Assembly (NCBI GenBank): GCA_964487255.1
Contig: CAZAQV010000024.1
Span: 1-64,000, forward strand
Direction of reading: 5' to 3'
DNA length: 64,000 nt
Origin: CAZAQV01 sp964487255
Lineage (GTDB): Bacteria; Myxococcota_A; Polyangia; Polyangiales; CAZAQV01
The position numbers were made by a program, and so were the translations under genes. Position 1 is the first letter of the stretch. Each line of letters opens with the position of its first letter. The notes beneath the pieces are model-generated. The model did no database searches, was not told the origin of the DNA, and was given only the letters and a program-made list of their open reading frames with translations. Shown here one piece after another: positions 52,799-61,774 of this stretch.

Positions 52799-53131
52799 AT
52801 GAGTAAATTGAGCGACTTCCTCGAGAAAGAAAAAATCGACCCCCGACGCATCTTGAGCGTCTCGGCCAAGCTCGAAGGGCTGCGTCGTGAGGACCGTGAA
52901 ATTCGCCTCGCCCGGCGCGTCGCTCGCAGCGGCAACGAAGCTAGCGACGCTGTCAAAGAGCTCGCCACCAAAAAGCCTCGCTCGGGCCGCTCCGTGTCCC
53001 GCCCAACTCTCGACCGGGCACTGCGCGGAGAAAAGGTCTCGCCCGGCGCGCGCCGTCGCATCGGACGCGCCGTGAACTACATTCGCCAACAGCGCAAACA
53101 GGACCCGATCGCAACTCCTGAACTCTTTTGA
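52799..53131 (+). CDS. Hypothetical basic protein
   Basis: A 110-residue, strongly basic helical protein (LRREDREIRLARRVARSG, KKPRSGRSVSRPTLDRALRGEKVSPGARRRIGRAVNYIRQQRK). It starts with a strong ribosome site (AAGGAG) just after the tRNA and its stop overlaps the next start as TTGA. The helix-loop-helix near the C-terminus could bind DNA or RNA, but no family is recognised. Confidence 0.75.
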   Translation: MSKLSDFLEKEKIDPRRILSVSAKLEGLRREDREIRLARRVARSGNEASDAVKELATKKPRSGRSVSRPTLDRALRGEKVSPGARRRIGRAVNYIRQQRKQDPIATPELF

Positions 53132-54177
53132 GCGCCGAACCTTCCGTGAGCGCCTCGCGCTACGCCGATCGCGTCGCCGTCGTCGTCAACGGTAACGCAC
53201 GCGCGGTAACAGACTCCCTTGTCACCGTGCTTGAGCAGATTATTCGCTCGGGCGATCTGTTCGTATCACGCACCCTCGAAGAAGGTGAAGAGATTGCGAA
53301 AACAGTCGCGGAGCGCGGCTACGGTACCGTACTTACCGGCGGCGGTGACGGCACCTTCACGCACGTCGTGACGGCTGTTATGAAACACTGCAAAGAAGCC
53401 GGCTTTCCTGCTCCACGCTTCGGTTTTCTGAAACTCGGCACCGGCAACGCGCTCGCCTGGGCCGTCGGTGCAGGACGGATTCGCTCGGGCGACTTGTTTG
53501 CCGACATTGCGAGGCTCACGCGCGACGCCGGCAGCCGGCCGCTGCGAATGCTGGAAGTGGAGGGCAAACTCTGTCCATTCGCTGGGCTCGGCATCGACGC
53601 AAACACCTTGCACGATTACGAGGACACCAAACGCCTCTTGAGTCGTCACGCAATTACACGCCCACTTTCCTCGGGGGCGATGGCCTACCTCATCACGGTC
53701 ATCGGACGCAGTCTGCCGGCGTATCTATTCCGTCCGCACGACCGGGTACGCATCATCAATCAGGGCGACGATGCTGTGCGACTTGGCATCGATGGACAGC
53801 CTATCGGCGCCCCCATCAAAAAGGGTGAGGTCTTGATCGAAGGACGCTGCCGAATGGTCGCCATGTCAACCATTCCCTACTGGGGCTTCGGCGCACGCAT
53901 TTTCCCTTTCGCCGAAGAACGGCCCGATCGATTCAATCTGCGCGTTGTCGACATGACGAGCGCAGATGTCGTGATTAACATCCGACAGATCTGGGATGGG
54001 ACTTACCGCTCTCCTACCTTGCACGACTTCCTCGCCCAAGACGTCTCGATCGAGTACGAGCGACCGATGGCATTGCAGATCGCAGGAGACGCCGCAGGGA
54101 AACACCGCCAAGTTCGGGCACGCTTGTACCCAGAGCCAGTCAACGTGGTCGATCACTACGCCCCACCCCGCGCGTAG
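53128..54177 (+). CDS. Diacylglycerol-kinase catalytic family protein
   Basis: A 349-residue lipid/sphingosine kinase-like enzyme. The nucleotide-binding signature VLTGGGDGTFTHVV is at residues ~69-83, following NGNARAVTDS in the first strand; GFLKLGTGNALAWAVGA is the conserved TGNxhA block, and MLEVEGKLCPFAGLGID follows the fold. Start is TTG at 53128, overlapping the preceding stop; GTG at 53146 is an alternative. It may phosphorylate diacylglycerol or a related membrane lipid. The substrate is not certain. Confidence 0.82.
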   Translation: MSAEPSVSASRYADRVAVVVNGNARAVTDSLVTVLEQIIRSGDLFVSRTLEEGEEIAKTVAERGYGTVLTGGGDGTFTHVVTAVMKHCKEAGFPAPRFGFLKLGTGNALAWAVGAGRIRSGDLFADIARLTRDAGSRPLRMLEVEGKLCPFAGLGIDANTLHDYEDTKRLLSRHAITRPLSSGAMAYLITVIGRSLPAYLFRPHDRVRIINQGDDAVRLGIDGQPIGAPIKKGEVLIEGRCRMVAMSTIPYWGFGARIFPFAEERPDRFNLRVVDMTSADVVINIRQIWDGTYRSPTLHDFLAQDVSIEYERPMALQIAGDAAGKHRQVRARLYPEPVNVVDHYAPPRA

Positions 54178-54225
54178 ACCGGCTCTGATTGATCGCACAG
54201 GTCGGCGCCTGGTAAAGTGCCTGCG

Positions 54226-54891
54226 ATGAGATACGCGTGGCTCTATCTATGTTTCGCAATCGTGTGCGTCACCCCTAACCCCACGGCGTTCGCCACGGAC
54301 GTAACCGGAACAGTGGACCTCAGTTCGGTCAAGTCCGCGCCGGAGCCGGAGCGGGCTCGTGCGTTTTACTGGGAGGAACCAAACGGGGCGCTGCCCCCGC
54401 GCAGCGACTCGGCGCGAGCCCATCAAGAAGTCTGTCTTGTCGTCTTAGGTAAGGGGCAGCCTGACTCACCACGTTACGCGTTCGAGGGCGGCGACCTTTC
54501 TCCTCGAACCATGGCCTTTCGTTCCGGTAGCAAGGCATCGCTCGTCAACACCGACATCTTCAGCCACCAGTTGTTCTCCCCCGACCTCAAGGACCTCGAA
54601 CCCCTGGCAACCGCTCCGGGCCAATTGCGTAAGGTTACACTTGGCAATGTCGGCGTGTTCGCGCTTCGCGATCAACTACATCCCAACGTCACTGGGCATG
54701 CGCATGTTATCGCCGACTTACTCAAGCAAGTTCCGCTCAAACCCGACGGCTCCTTTTCCTTCGAGATGGACCCCGGCGCGTACACGGTTCAAGTTCTTTG
54801 GGGCAGTGAGGTCGTCTACGAGAAATCGGTCAAAGTCTCCGGCAGCAAATCCAACCTCGGTCGCATCAAGCTCAAGCGGCCAAAGAAGTAG
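54226..54891 (+). CDS. Exported cupredoxin-like protein
   Basis: A 221-residue protein with a signal peptide (LYLCFAIVCVTPNPTAFA, cleaved near residue 23-24). The central part has MAFRSGSKASLVNTDIFSHQLFSPDLKDLEPL and FALRDQLHPNVTGHAHVIADLL, with His residues placed like ligands of a cupredoxin (type I copper) fold, but a full Cys-His-Met set is not seen. It ends in a positively charged tail. It sits 12 bases before a cache-like membrane protein gene, so the two may form a periplasmic-sensing pair. Confidence 0.65.
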   Translation: MRYAWLYLCFAIVCVTPNPTAFATDVTGTVDLSSVKSAPEPERARAFYWEEPNGALPPRSDSARAHQEVCLVVLGKGQPDSPRYAFEGGDLSPRTMAFRSGSKASLVNTDIFSHQLFSPDLKDLEPLATAPGQLRKVTLGNVGVFALRDQLHPNVTGHAHVIADLLKQVPLKPDGSFSFEMDPGAYTVQVLWGSEVVYEKSVKVSGSKSNLGRIKLKRPKK

Positions 54892-54903
54892 AGAGATTCA
54901 GAC

Positions 54904-56379
54904 ATGCTACTTTCACGTTTTTGGTACATCATTTTAGCCCTGCTCGCCGCAGCTGGGTTTACATTCACCTTCCTTGCCTACGGTGCTTTCAACCGAAAGA
55001 GCGATGCGGCACTCAAAGACGCTTTGATTCGCGACCGGGTCGAGTCCGAGCTACTCCTCAAGCTCGACGCACGGGCGAGGCTGGACGCCATCGCGCCCAT
55101 CGCACTCGACGGTGACGTCCGAAAGAGCCTCACGAAGGCATCTGGCGAAGACGAAGTCAGCATCGACAAGTCACTGAGTAAGCGCCTTGCGCGGCTCAAC
55201 AAGCAACTCGAAGGGCAACAAGCCGACCGCTTCTACGCAGTCGACGCGCAAGGGCGCATTGTCGCCAAAGTCGATGGCCAACGAATACCGGACGGCGCGG
55301 GCCTGGGTGCCCTGCCCGCGGTATCTCGCGCACTCGCCGGCTATGTGCGTGACGACACTTGGGTGTTCGATGGCGAGCTGGTGCGCATCGCGGCTCGTCC
55401 TGTCATCAACAACGGTCGTTATGTCGGTGCACTCGTTCATGCAAAGAAGTTCGACGAGACCTTCGCGCAAAAACTTTCGGATGCACTGTCTGGCGCTACC
55501 GTCGCATTCTTCATCGACGACAAGTTGCTCGCCGGGCACATGCCCACCGCGGAGAATGCATTGGGACCCCAGAGCATGACGGAGAGCCTGAGCGAAGCGA
55601 CGTCCTCGGAAGCCTTTGGCAAAGCCGGGGTGAGCGAAGCGCTGCCCGCGACCAGCCAAGGGTTGGCCATCTACTCAGACATGGTGGGCTCGGCATCGAA
55701 AGCCGGCGCCGTATATGCCATCGCGCGGCATCGCGTCGTCCTCGGCCCATGGGATGTCTTCTCGCAAGTGCGAACCGACGACCAACTGGGCAACATCTGG
55801 ATTCTCATCATCGGTGGCGCGATTCTCGCTGCGCTGATCGGTCTACTTGCGGTTTGGATAGAGCGCGACCGACCACTGGGCCGACTACTTGCAAACATCG
55901 GGCAAATCCGTGGAATGGACCGGCTCACTGTCGGTTCGTTTGGCGGCAAGTACCGAAAGGTGGCCTCGGCGATCAACGATGCGGTGGACCGTATCGCTGC
56001 GGAGGGCGGCGCTGCGCTGCCGCGCAAAGCCAAGGACCTCGACAAGTTGCTCGACAGCGCCGAGGGCCCGAAGACTGGCCCGGCGTTCGGCTTCGCGGGA
56101 AACGGTGAGTCCTCCCCTCGTAAGTCAGAAGCTGAAACTGCGAAGACGCCAGGCGTCAGCGGCACCGATGACGACCATTTCCGCCAAACCTTCGACGCCT
56201 TCGTGGCAGAGAAACAACGCTGTGGCGAAGACATTTCGCGCCTCACCTTTGACCGTTTCGTCCGCTCGCTGGAGAAGAACCGACACCAGATCATGGCAAT
56301 GCCGGGGGTTAAAGGGGTCCGCTTCACGGTGTATGAGAAAAACGGCAAGGCCGCCATCAAGGCCAACCCAGTTAGGTGA
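54904..56379 (+). CDS. Cache-like membrane protein with MXAN_5187-like C-terminus
   Basis: A 491-residue protein with membrane helices at ~6-28 and ~297-318, enclosing a periplasmic region (~30-295) whose FYAVDAQGRIVAKVDGQ and ARPVINNGRYVGALVHAKKFD resemble a cache/PAS-like sensor. After the second helix comes a HAMP-like short linker and a low-complexity stretch, then a compact C-terminal domain (~420-490, FRQTFDAFVAEKQRCGEDISRLTFDRFVRSLEKNRHQIMAM ... GKAAIKANPVR) like that of myxobacterial MXAN_5187-type proteins. No kinase or methyl-accepting part is visible. Likely a sensor or scaffold with unknown partner. Confidence 0.7.
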   Translation: MLLSRFWYIILALLAAAGFTFTFLAYGAFNRKSDAALKDALIRDRVESELLLKLDARARLDAIAPIALDGDVRKSLTKASGEDEVSIDKSLSKRLARLNKQLEGQQADRFYAVDAQGRIVAKVDGQRIPDGAGLGALPAVSRALAGYVRDDTWVFDGELVRIAARPVINNGRYVGALVHAKKFDETFAQKLSDALSGATVAFFIDDKLLAGHMPTAENALGPQSMTESLSEATSSEAFGKAGVSEALPATSQGLAIYSDMVGSASKAGAVYAIARHRVVLGPWDVFSQVRTDDQLGNIWILIIGGAILAALIGLLAVWIERDRPLGRLLANIGQIRGMDRLTVGSFGGKYRKVASAINDAVDRIAAEGGAALPRKAKDLDKLLDSAEGPKTGPAFGFAGNGESSPRKSEAETAKTPGVSGTDDDHFRQTFDAFVAEKQRCGEDISRLTFDRFVRSLEKNRHQIMAMPGVKGVRFTVYEKNGKAAIKANPVR

Positions 56380-56464
56380 ACCGATCACATTGGGAGCCGC
56401 GCACTCGCGATCTGACCATGTCTGACCCGATCAGAATCCTGGCGCTCGCAATCTAAACGACCGA

Positions 56465-57433
56465 CTATTTTTTGCCGATGAGTCGGCGGGCGCTAGCCAC
56501 CCATTCGTCCCGTTCGATGCGCACCGAAGAGGTGCCGATTTTCTCGGCGATGCGTTCGATATCTTCGTCCGACCAGGCTGCGATTTGTTCGAATTTGGTG
56601 ATACCCGCATCGTGCAGCAGCATTTCGAACTTGGGCCCGATGCCTTTAATGCGCTTGAGGTCGTCAACAGCCGTGATATTCGGGCTCGAAACACTGCGCC
56701 GTGCCCAAGTGACTTCGAGTGACTCAAGACGCTTGCTCAAGTCAGCAAAACGAGCCGCGGATGTCGCATTGGCTTCGCTAATGGCAGACTGCTGAATCAC
56801 AGTTCGATCTTCGAGCAACGCCACCTTGCGCAAGAGCTGGTGATCTGCGGCCGGAGTCCCTGTGTTCTTTGGCTCAGACGCCAACTTGAGCAGCTGCTCT
56901 TCAAAAATCTCTGCGCGAGCTCGCAGCGCAAGCAACTCACGTTCGTGCTTGTTCTGCAACGTCTTCACTGCACGGAGCTCACGACGTAGCTGCACGACGC
57001 GCTGATAGTTAAGGTCTGCTGCGGTTGCCGTCGGAGGCGGAGGTGGCGCGCTCGTGAGACGCGGCTTGGTGATCGTGCCCTCGGGCTGAAGCGGCAGATG
57101 GTCATGCGCGCTTGGACCAACGCCGGGCGGCAAGGTTTCAATCGTCGTCTTGCGCGCCCGCGGCGGGGAAATCGAGCGCCCCACGGTGTCGCCCTGCACG
57201 CGAAACTTGAGCCCCGGGATACGACTCGGTCGTTCCGACGGGCTGGAACTCGGGCGCGAAGCCAGAATTTCGGTGTGCGAGTGAGCAGGCTTTTGCGGAC
57301 GTTGAATGGCCTCGCGATCGTGGTCGGTCGGTGTATCCTCCTCCAACTCATCGGCCAGGACGTCTACCGAGGTCTCTTCGTCCTCATCAGCTCCGATATC
57401 CACGGCTGCTATAGTACCTGACTGCCATGACAT
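56465..57433 (-). CDS. Coiled-coil protein with helix-hairpin-helix tail
   Basis: A 322-residue cytoplasmic protein: acidic N-terminus, disordered Pro/Arg/Ser-rich stretch (~60-130), a coiled-coil (~135-245, LQNKHERELLALRARAEIFEEQLLKLAS), and a C-terminal domain VDDLKRIKGIGPKFEMLLHDAGITKFEQIAAWSDEDIERIAEKIG, a helix-hairpin-helix DUF4332-like module that binds DNA in relatives. ATG 57433 overlaps the start of the opposing thioesterase gene, so a GTG at 57403 is also plausible. A shared CTATAGTA box lies between the two alternatives. Function unknown. Confidence 0.7.
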   Translation of the reverse strand: MSWQSGTIAAVDIGADEDEETSVDVLADELEEDTPTDHDREAIQRPQKPAHSHTEILASRPSSSPSERPSRIPGLKFRVQGDTVGRSISPPRARKTTIETLPPGVGPSAHDHLPLQPEGTITKPRLTSAPPPPPTATAADLNYQRVVQLRRELRAVKTLQNKHERELLALRARAEIFEEQLLKLASEPKNTGTPAADHQLLRKVALLEDRTVIQQSAISEANATSAARFADLSKRLESLEVTWARRSVSSPNITAVDDLKRIKGIGPKFEMLLHDAGITKFEQIAAWSDEDIERIAEKIGTSSVRIERDEWVASARRLIGKK

Positions 57434-57837
57434 TTCGAACTTCGATTCCCATCCGGTTCGGCCACGAGGACCACGCGCAGATCGTCTACTTCCCGCGCTT
57501 CTTCGACTTCTTCCACCAGGCCTTTGAAGATTTCTTCAATGATCACGGCACCCCATACCACGTGGTACTCGGTCAGGACCGTGTGGGGTGGCCCGCAGTC
57601 CATGCCGAAGCCGATTTTCACTCCCCGATTCGCTTTGGGGACGTGCTCGACATCCAACTCGATGTCGAACGCATAGGACGAAAGTCCGCCAAGTTCCGCT
57701 ACATCGGCACTCGCAACGATGGAACCAAGGTCGTGACCGGTCGGGTCACGTGCGCCTGCGTCAACCTCGACTCTTTTGAGCCTCAAGCCATCCCGGAGAA
57801 GTATCGCACTATTTTTGAGGAACATCAGCTCGCCTAG
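57427..57837 (+). CDS. Acyl-CoA thioesterase, 4HBT/YbgC type
   Basis: A 136-residue hotdog-fold protein. The N-terminal IPIRFGHEDHAQIVYFPRFFDFFHQAFEDFF is the family's catalytic helix region, with the Asp of HEDHAQIVY at the usual place; VGWPAVHAEADFHSPIRFGD and GTKVVTGRVTCACVNLDSF follow the pattern. It hydrolyses acyl- or hydroxybenzoyl-CoA type thioesters; the substrate is not clear. A TATAGT box at 57410 precedes the ATG by 11 bases. The gene overlaps the opposing gene's start. Confidence 0.88.
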   Translation: MTFRTSIPIRFGHEDHAQIVYFPRFFDFFHQAFEDFFNDHGTPYHVVLGQDRVGWPAVHAEADFHSPIRFGDVLDIQLDVERIGRKSAKFRYIGTRNDGTKVVTGRVTCACVNLDSFEPQAIPEKYRTIFEEHQLA

Positions 57838-57895
57838 TCGAAGTCGCGTTCGACAACGCTCCGACAGATGATTAGATTCAAAGAGCAACGAAGTG

Positions 57896-59377
57896 ATGTG
57901 GATTCTCTACGTAATATTGGCGGCCGGCGCCCTCATGTTGATGGCACGCTCAGCCCGTCACGGCCCGCCTGGGCTCATGACAATGGGCAAAAGCCGCGGC
58001 AAGTGGCTTGAGGAGTCGGGCTCGCGCACCAAGTTCGCCGACGTCGCCGGTGTCGACGAGGCCAAAGAAGAGCTTGAGGAGGTCGTTTCGTTTCTCAAGA
58101 CGCCCGAACGCTACGTACGCCTAGGCGCAAAGATCCCACGCGGCGTACTGCTCGTCGGTCCACCCGGCACGGGAAAAACACTGCTAGCTAGGGCCGTCGC
58201 TGGTGAGGCGGGTGTGCCGTTCATGTCGATCAGCGGCTCCGAGTTTGACGAGATGCTCGTCGGTGTCGGCGCTGCGCGCGTACGCGACCTCTTCCGACAA
58301 GCCGTCGAGCGGGCTCCCTGTATCGTCTTTATCGACGAACTTGATGCGCTGGGACGGGCGCGAGGTTCGTCGGGACTTCCCGGAAGCTCCGACGACCAAA
58401 CGCTCAACCAACTCCTGGTTGAGATGGACGGGTTTGAAGAAAACGCCGCGATCATCATCATGGCTGCGACCAACCGGCCCGAGGTTCTGGACCAAGCGCT
58501 CCTACGACCGGGACGCTTCGACCGACAGGTCGTGGTGCCACTTCCCGACCGGGAGGGCCGAGAGGCCATCCTCAACATCCACGGCGCCGGCATCAAGCTT
58601 GCCCCCGACGTCGACTTCCACGCCCTGGCGTCACGCACCCCAGGGTTCGCCGGTGCCGACTTGGCCAACCTCGTCAACGAGGCCGCTTTGCTCGCGGCCC
58701 GCGCGGACAAGGACAATGTCGGGCCCGCTGAGTTCTCACGGGCCATCGATCGGGTGGTCGCTGGCTTGGAAAAGAAGAACCAGCTTCTCTCCGACGAGGA
58801 CAAGCGACGCGTCGCCTATCATGAGGTAGGCCACGCCTTCGCAGCAAAACTCGCAGGCTCGGACGACAAGGTTCACAAGATCAGCATTATCCCCCGCACG
58901 ATGGGTGCTCTCGGCTTCACCATGCAATCGCCAGATCGAGACAAGCCGCTCGTCACGCAAAAAGCGCTTGAAGCAAAGCTCGTCGGTATTCTTGGCGGGC
59001 GCGCGGCCGAAGAAGTGGTGTTCGGCGAGGCCTCGACGGGCGCGCAAAATGACTTGCAACAAGCTACAGCCATCGCTCGCGCCATGGTCGTCGACTACGG
59101 CATGAGCGAAAAGGTCGGGCCGGTCGCGGTCAACCCAAGGCGACCATCGCTCTTTCTCAAGGGGATGGGCTCACCACCACGCGAAGTGGGTGAACACCTG
59201 GCGGACACCATCGACGAAGAGGTTCGACGCATCGTCTCCGATGCGCTGGCGCAAGGGCGAATGCTCTTGACAGACAACCGCAAACACCTGGACGCGATCG
59301 CGACCCGACTCATCGAAGCTGAAGTGCTCGAAGGCGAGGAACTCGACAGGCTTCTCGGCGCAGAACTCTCCGCCTAG
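57896..59377 (+). CDS. Short FtsH-like AAA+ metalloprotease
   Basis: A 493-residue membrane protease of the FtsH type. Residues below are numbered from the GTG at 57893. Walker A GPPGTGKT 89-96, Walker B CIVFIDELDA ~143, SRH ATNRPEVLDQALLRPGRFDRQ, and zinc motif HEVGH 310-314 with third ligand Asp387 in STGAQNDLQQAT. Two differences from standard FtsH: it is ~120-150 residues shorter, having only one N-terminal membrane helix (~3-17) and no periplasmic domain, and the pore loop MFVGVG reads MLVGVG (Leu122). A canonical FtsH probably exists elsewhere in the genome. GTG at 57893 is an alternative start. Confidence 0.88.
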   Translation: MWILYVILAAGALMLMARSARHGPPGLMTMGKSRGKWLEESGSRTKFADVAGVDEAKEELEEVVSFLKTPERYVRLGAKIPRGVLLVGPPGTGKTLLARAVAGEAGVPFMSISGSEFDEMLVGVGAARVRDLFRQAVERAPCIVFIDELDALGRARGSSGLPGSSDDQTLNQLLVEMDGFEENAAIIIMAATNRPEVLDQALLRPGRFDRQVVVPLPDREGREAILNIHGAGIKLAPDVDFHALASRTPGFAGADLANLVNEAALLAARADKDNVGPAEFSRAIDRVVAGLEKKNQLLSDEDKRRVAYHEVGHAFAAKLAGSDDKVHKISIIPRTMGALGFTMQSPDRDKPLVTQKALEAKLVGILGGRAAEEVVFGEASTGAQNDLQQATAIARAMVVDYGMSEKVGPVAVNPRRPSLFLKGMGSPPREVGEHLADTIDEEVRRIVSDALAQGRMLLTDNRKHLDAIATRLIEAEVLEGEELDRLLGAELSA

Positions 59378-59507
59378 ATCGTGTTCAGGTTGTTCTGAGC
59401 GCGAGTGCCCCTGCACGGAAGGAGCGCTGGGCTATTAAACATAGCTCAAGCGACTCGAGGAAGCGGTTAAGCCGCGATCAGGGCAAGATGGACGCGATCT
59501 AGCCGCC

Positions 59508-61697
59508 CTACTGACCTGGCGTCGTCGGTGTCGGCATGTCCCTCGGAGGCGGGAGCGTGGGGCTCTCGGGAGACCTGGGGCGTTGGGGGACAGCCGCGTC
59601 GAGCTTGGGGCGCGATCTCTTGCTGCCAGCATCGCTCGCCCTGCCTTGCGGCTCAACCTTGGGTTGTTGCGGCTCAGCCGCCGGTCGCGGCTTGGGTGGA
59701 ACAACGGGCTCCGCGGGCGCGTCTGAACGAGCGGCCTGCGTGCCGCCAGCAGCCTGCCTACCACCCGCGACACCTTGAGCGGTTTCTCCCTCGGAAGTGG
59801 CGGATGTCGAGGTCGATTCCTCGATCGGCTGTTGATTCGACTGCTCGACGGGTGACCAGAGCGAGATTCCGGGTCGATCGAGCCGAAGCTCGATACGCCG
59901 ATTGGCCGCACGGCCCTCCTCCGAGTCATTTGTGCGTAGCGGGCGACTCGCACCGAAGCCTCGCGCGATCATTCGTGCCGGATCGATACCGAGACGCATC
60001 AGAAGGTCCCGCACCGCAAAGGCTCGCGCGCGGCTAAGGCGAATGTTTTGGTTGGCATCCCCACTGTCATCGGTGTGACCGTCGATGCGAAGTCGGATGC
60101 CTTCGGGACACCCTTCGAGTGCCTTGGACACATCGCGAAGCTGACCTTGTGCTGGCTCTGTCAGTTCCGCACTGCCACTCCGAAACGAAAGTTTTGATGT
60201 GCCCTGAATCGCGGCGAGTCGCTCGTCACATTGCTCGGCAACGGCAGACTCGTAAACCGTCAGGTCCTTCCAGGCGGAGCAGCCCTCGGGCAGCGCAGTG
60301 AACGCCGTCTTCACCTCGCCCACCGCCTCGCTCAGGCCCTCCCCAGCGAATCGCAACTTGGAATCGTCTTCGGCAAGCGCAATATCGAATCGTCCTCGCT
60401 CGAGCTTGCTCAACATGCCAGCCGCTGCACTCATACACGCTTGGGCTGCCCCGGAAACCGCCTTGCCATAGTCTGCGACGGTAACGCCGGAAAGGTCGAC
60501 TCGACGAAAGTCGCGACGCACAGCCGACTCGAGGGCGGCTTTTTGCTCTTCGTCGGCAACGGTGCCGATGACCTTTAGTTGTGGGTCGGCCTGCTCGCCT
60601 TCATAGACGAAACGAACATCGTAATCGGGAACCAGGTCGTACTGTCGCTCTGGGGGTCGTTGCGCTTCAGGCAAGACGGCATGTTCTGGCAACTCGCCCT
60701 TCAAGCTGCCCAGGAAGGCGACAATGTCCTCAACCTGCTCGTCGCGAAGTTCACGCCCGAGCTGCACGCGGGCCATCGTCCGCACCGCTTCATCCACTTC
60801 CCACGTTGAACCATCATGAAAGTATGGCGCCGTCAGCGTGATGTTGCGAAGCGTCGGAACCTTGAACTTGTGCTTATCGCTTTCGTCCTTGGTGACGTTA
60901 TAACGGCCCAGGTCCGCTTCGGTGATTTCTCCACCACGTTCAGCAAAGTAGTCCTTCACGAGGCCCATTTTTTGGAAGCTATTTCCCCCAACATTGATCC
61001 CGTTGTGACACGTCGTACAGCCGACTTCTTGAAAGGTCTTGTGTCCACGCAAAACCTGCTCGTCGACCGCGGTCGCATCACCCTTGAGCCAAGCGTCGAA
61101 CGGAGAAGGCGTCTGCAGCGAGTCTTCATAGTGCGCGACCGCCTCGGTGATGGTCTCCTCGGTAATGCCCTGCTCTGGGTAGACGGAGGCGAAGTGCTCT
61201 TTGTACCAGGGGTCCGCCTCGAGGCGTTCGGTGATCAAAGTGAAGTTGCTGTGCATTTCGATCGGGTTGGTCATCGGCCCGCCCGCCTGCTCATGCAGAT
61301 CTTTGGCCCGTCCGTCCCAAAACTGGACGAAGTTGAAGCCTGAGTTGAGCACGGTCGGGGCGTTGATGGGCCCAGGTGCACCCGCGACGCCAATCGAAAC
61401 ACGACGCGCCTCGGCGCCGCCGTCCTCGATGCCGTGACAACTGGCGCAGGAGACGGAACCATCGCCGGACAAAATTCCATCGTGGTAGAGTCGACGCCCC
61501 AGCAAGACCTTGTCCATATTGAACTGCGAGACGTCAAACGTGATGGGCTCGATCAATGACTCCGGGCCATCCGCTTCGTCGCCAAGCAAAGCACTGAACG
61601 CGCCGAGATACCATGCGCTACCCACGGCCAGCGACGTGAGCACGAGACCCAGAACGATGTATCCAATGTGTTCGTCGGTGAATTTCTCTTCTGCCAT
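59508..61697 (-). CDS. Di-heme cytochrome c peroxidase fused to OmpA domain
   Basis: A 729-residue exported protein with an uncleaved N-terminal membrane helix (~12-32). Residues ~55-335 are a MauG/CcpA-type di-heme peroxidase: CASCH at 84-88 and CTTCH at 227-231, with LRNITLTAPYFHDGSTWE before the C-terminal heme region. Residues ~370-495 resemble a BON-like module, and ~503-606 form an OmpA C-terminal domain (LSFRSGSAELTE, LRIDGHTDDSGDANQNIRLSRARAFAVRDLL), which binds peptidoglycan. A long Pro/Ala-rich tail follows. This joins peroxide reduction or protein oxidation to a cell-wall anchor. It is followed upstream by a barrel-protein gene on the same strand. Confidence 0.88.
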   Translation of the reverse strand: MAEEKFTDEHIGYIVLGLVLTSLAVGSAWYLGAFSALLGDEADGPESLIEPITFDVSQFNMDKVLLGRRLYHDGILSGDGSVSCASCHGIEDGGAEARRVSIGVAGAPGPINAPTVLNSGFNFVQFWDGRAKDLHEQAGGPMTNPIEMHSNFTLITERLEADPWYKEHFASVYPEQGITEETITEAVAHYEDSLQTPSPFDAWLKGDATAVDEQVLRGHKTFQEVGCTTCHNGINVGGNSFQKMGLVKDYFAERGGEITEADLGRYNVTKDESDKHKFKVPTLRNITLTAPYFHDGSTWEVDEAVRTMARVQLGRELRDEQVEDIVAFLGSLKGELPEHAVLPEAQRPPERQYDLVPDYDVRFVYEGEQADPQLKVIGTVADEEQKAALESAVRRDFRRVDLSGVTVADYGKAVSGAAQACMSAAAGMLSKLERGRFDIALAEDDSKLRFAGEGLSEAVGEVKTAFTALPEGCSAWKDLTVYESAVAEQCDERLAAIQGTSKLSFRSGSAELTEPAQGQLRDVSKALEGCPEGIRLRIDGHTDDSGDANQNIRLSRARAFAVRDLLMRLGIDPARMIARGFGASRPLRTNDSEEGRAANRRIELRLDRPGISLWSPVEQSNQQPIEESTSTSATSEGETAQGVAGGRQAAGGTQAARSDAPAEPVVPPKPRPAAEPQQPKVEPQGRASDAGSKRSRPKLDAAVPQRPRSPESPTLPPPRDMPTPTTPGQ

Positions 61698-61774
61698 GGG
61701 GCTCGCACCTTTCGTTCGAGGGCGAGCCTACTCGGGCGCACGACGTCGTCAATTCATTTGTTTATGAGGCTTCG

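Noticed and set aside
59435..59953. Minus-strand open frame of 172 codons
   Set aside because: It overlaps the 3' part of the peroxidase-OmpA gene in another frame, is Arg/Pro/Ser-rich and has no recognisable motif.
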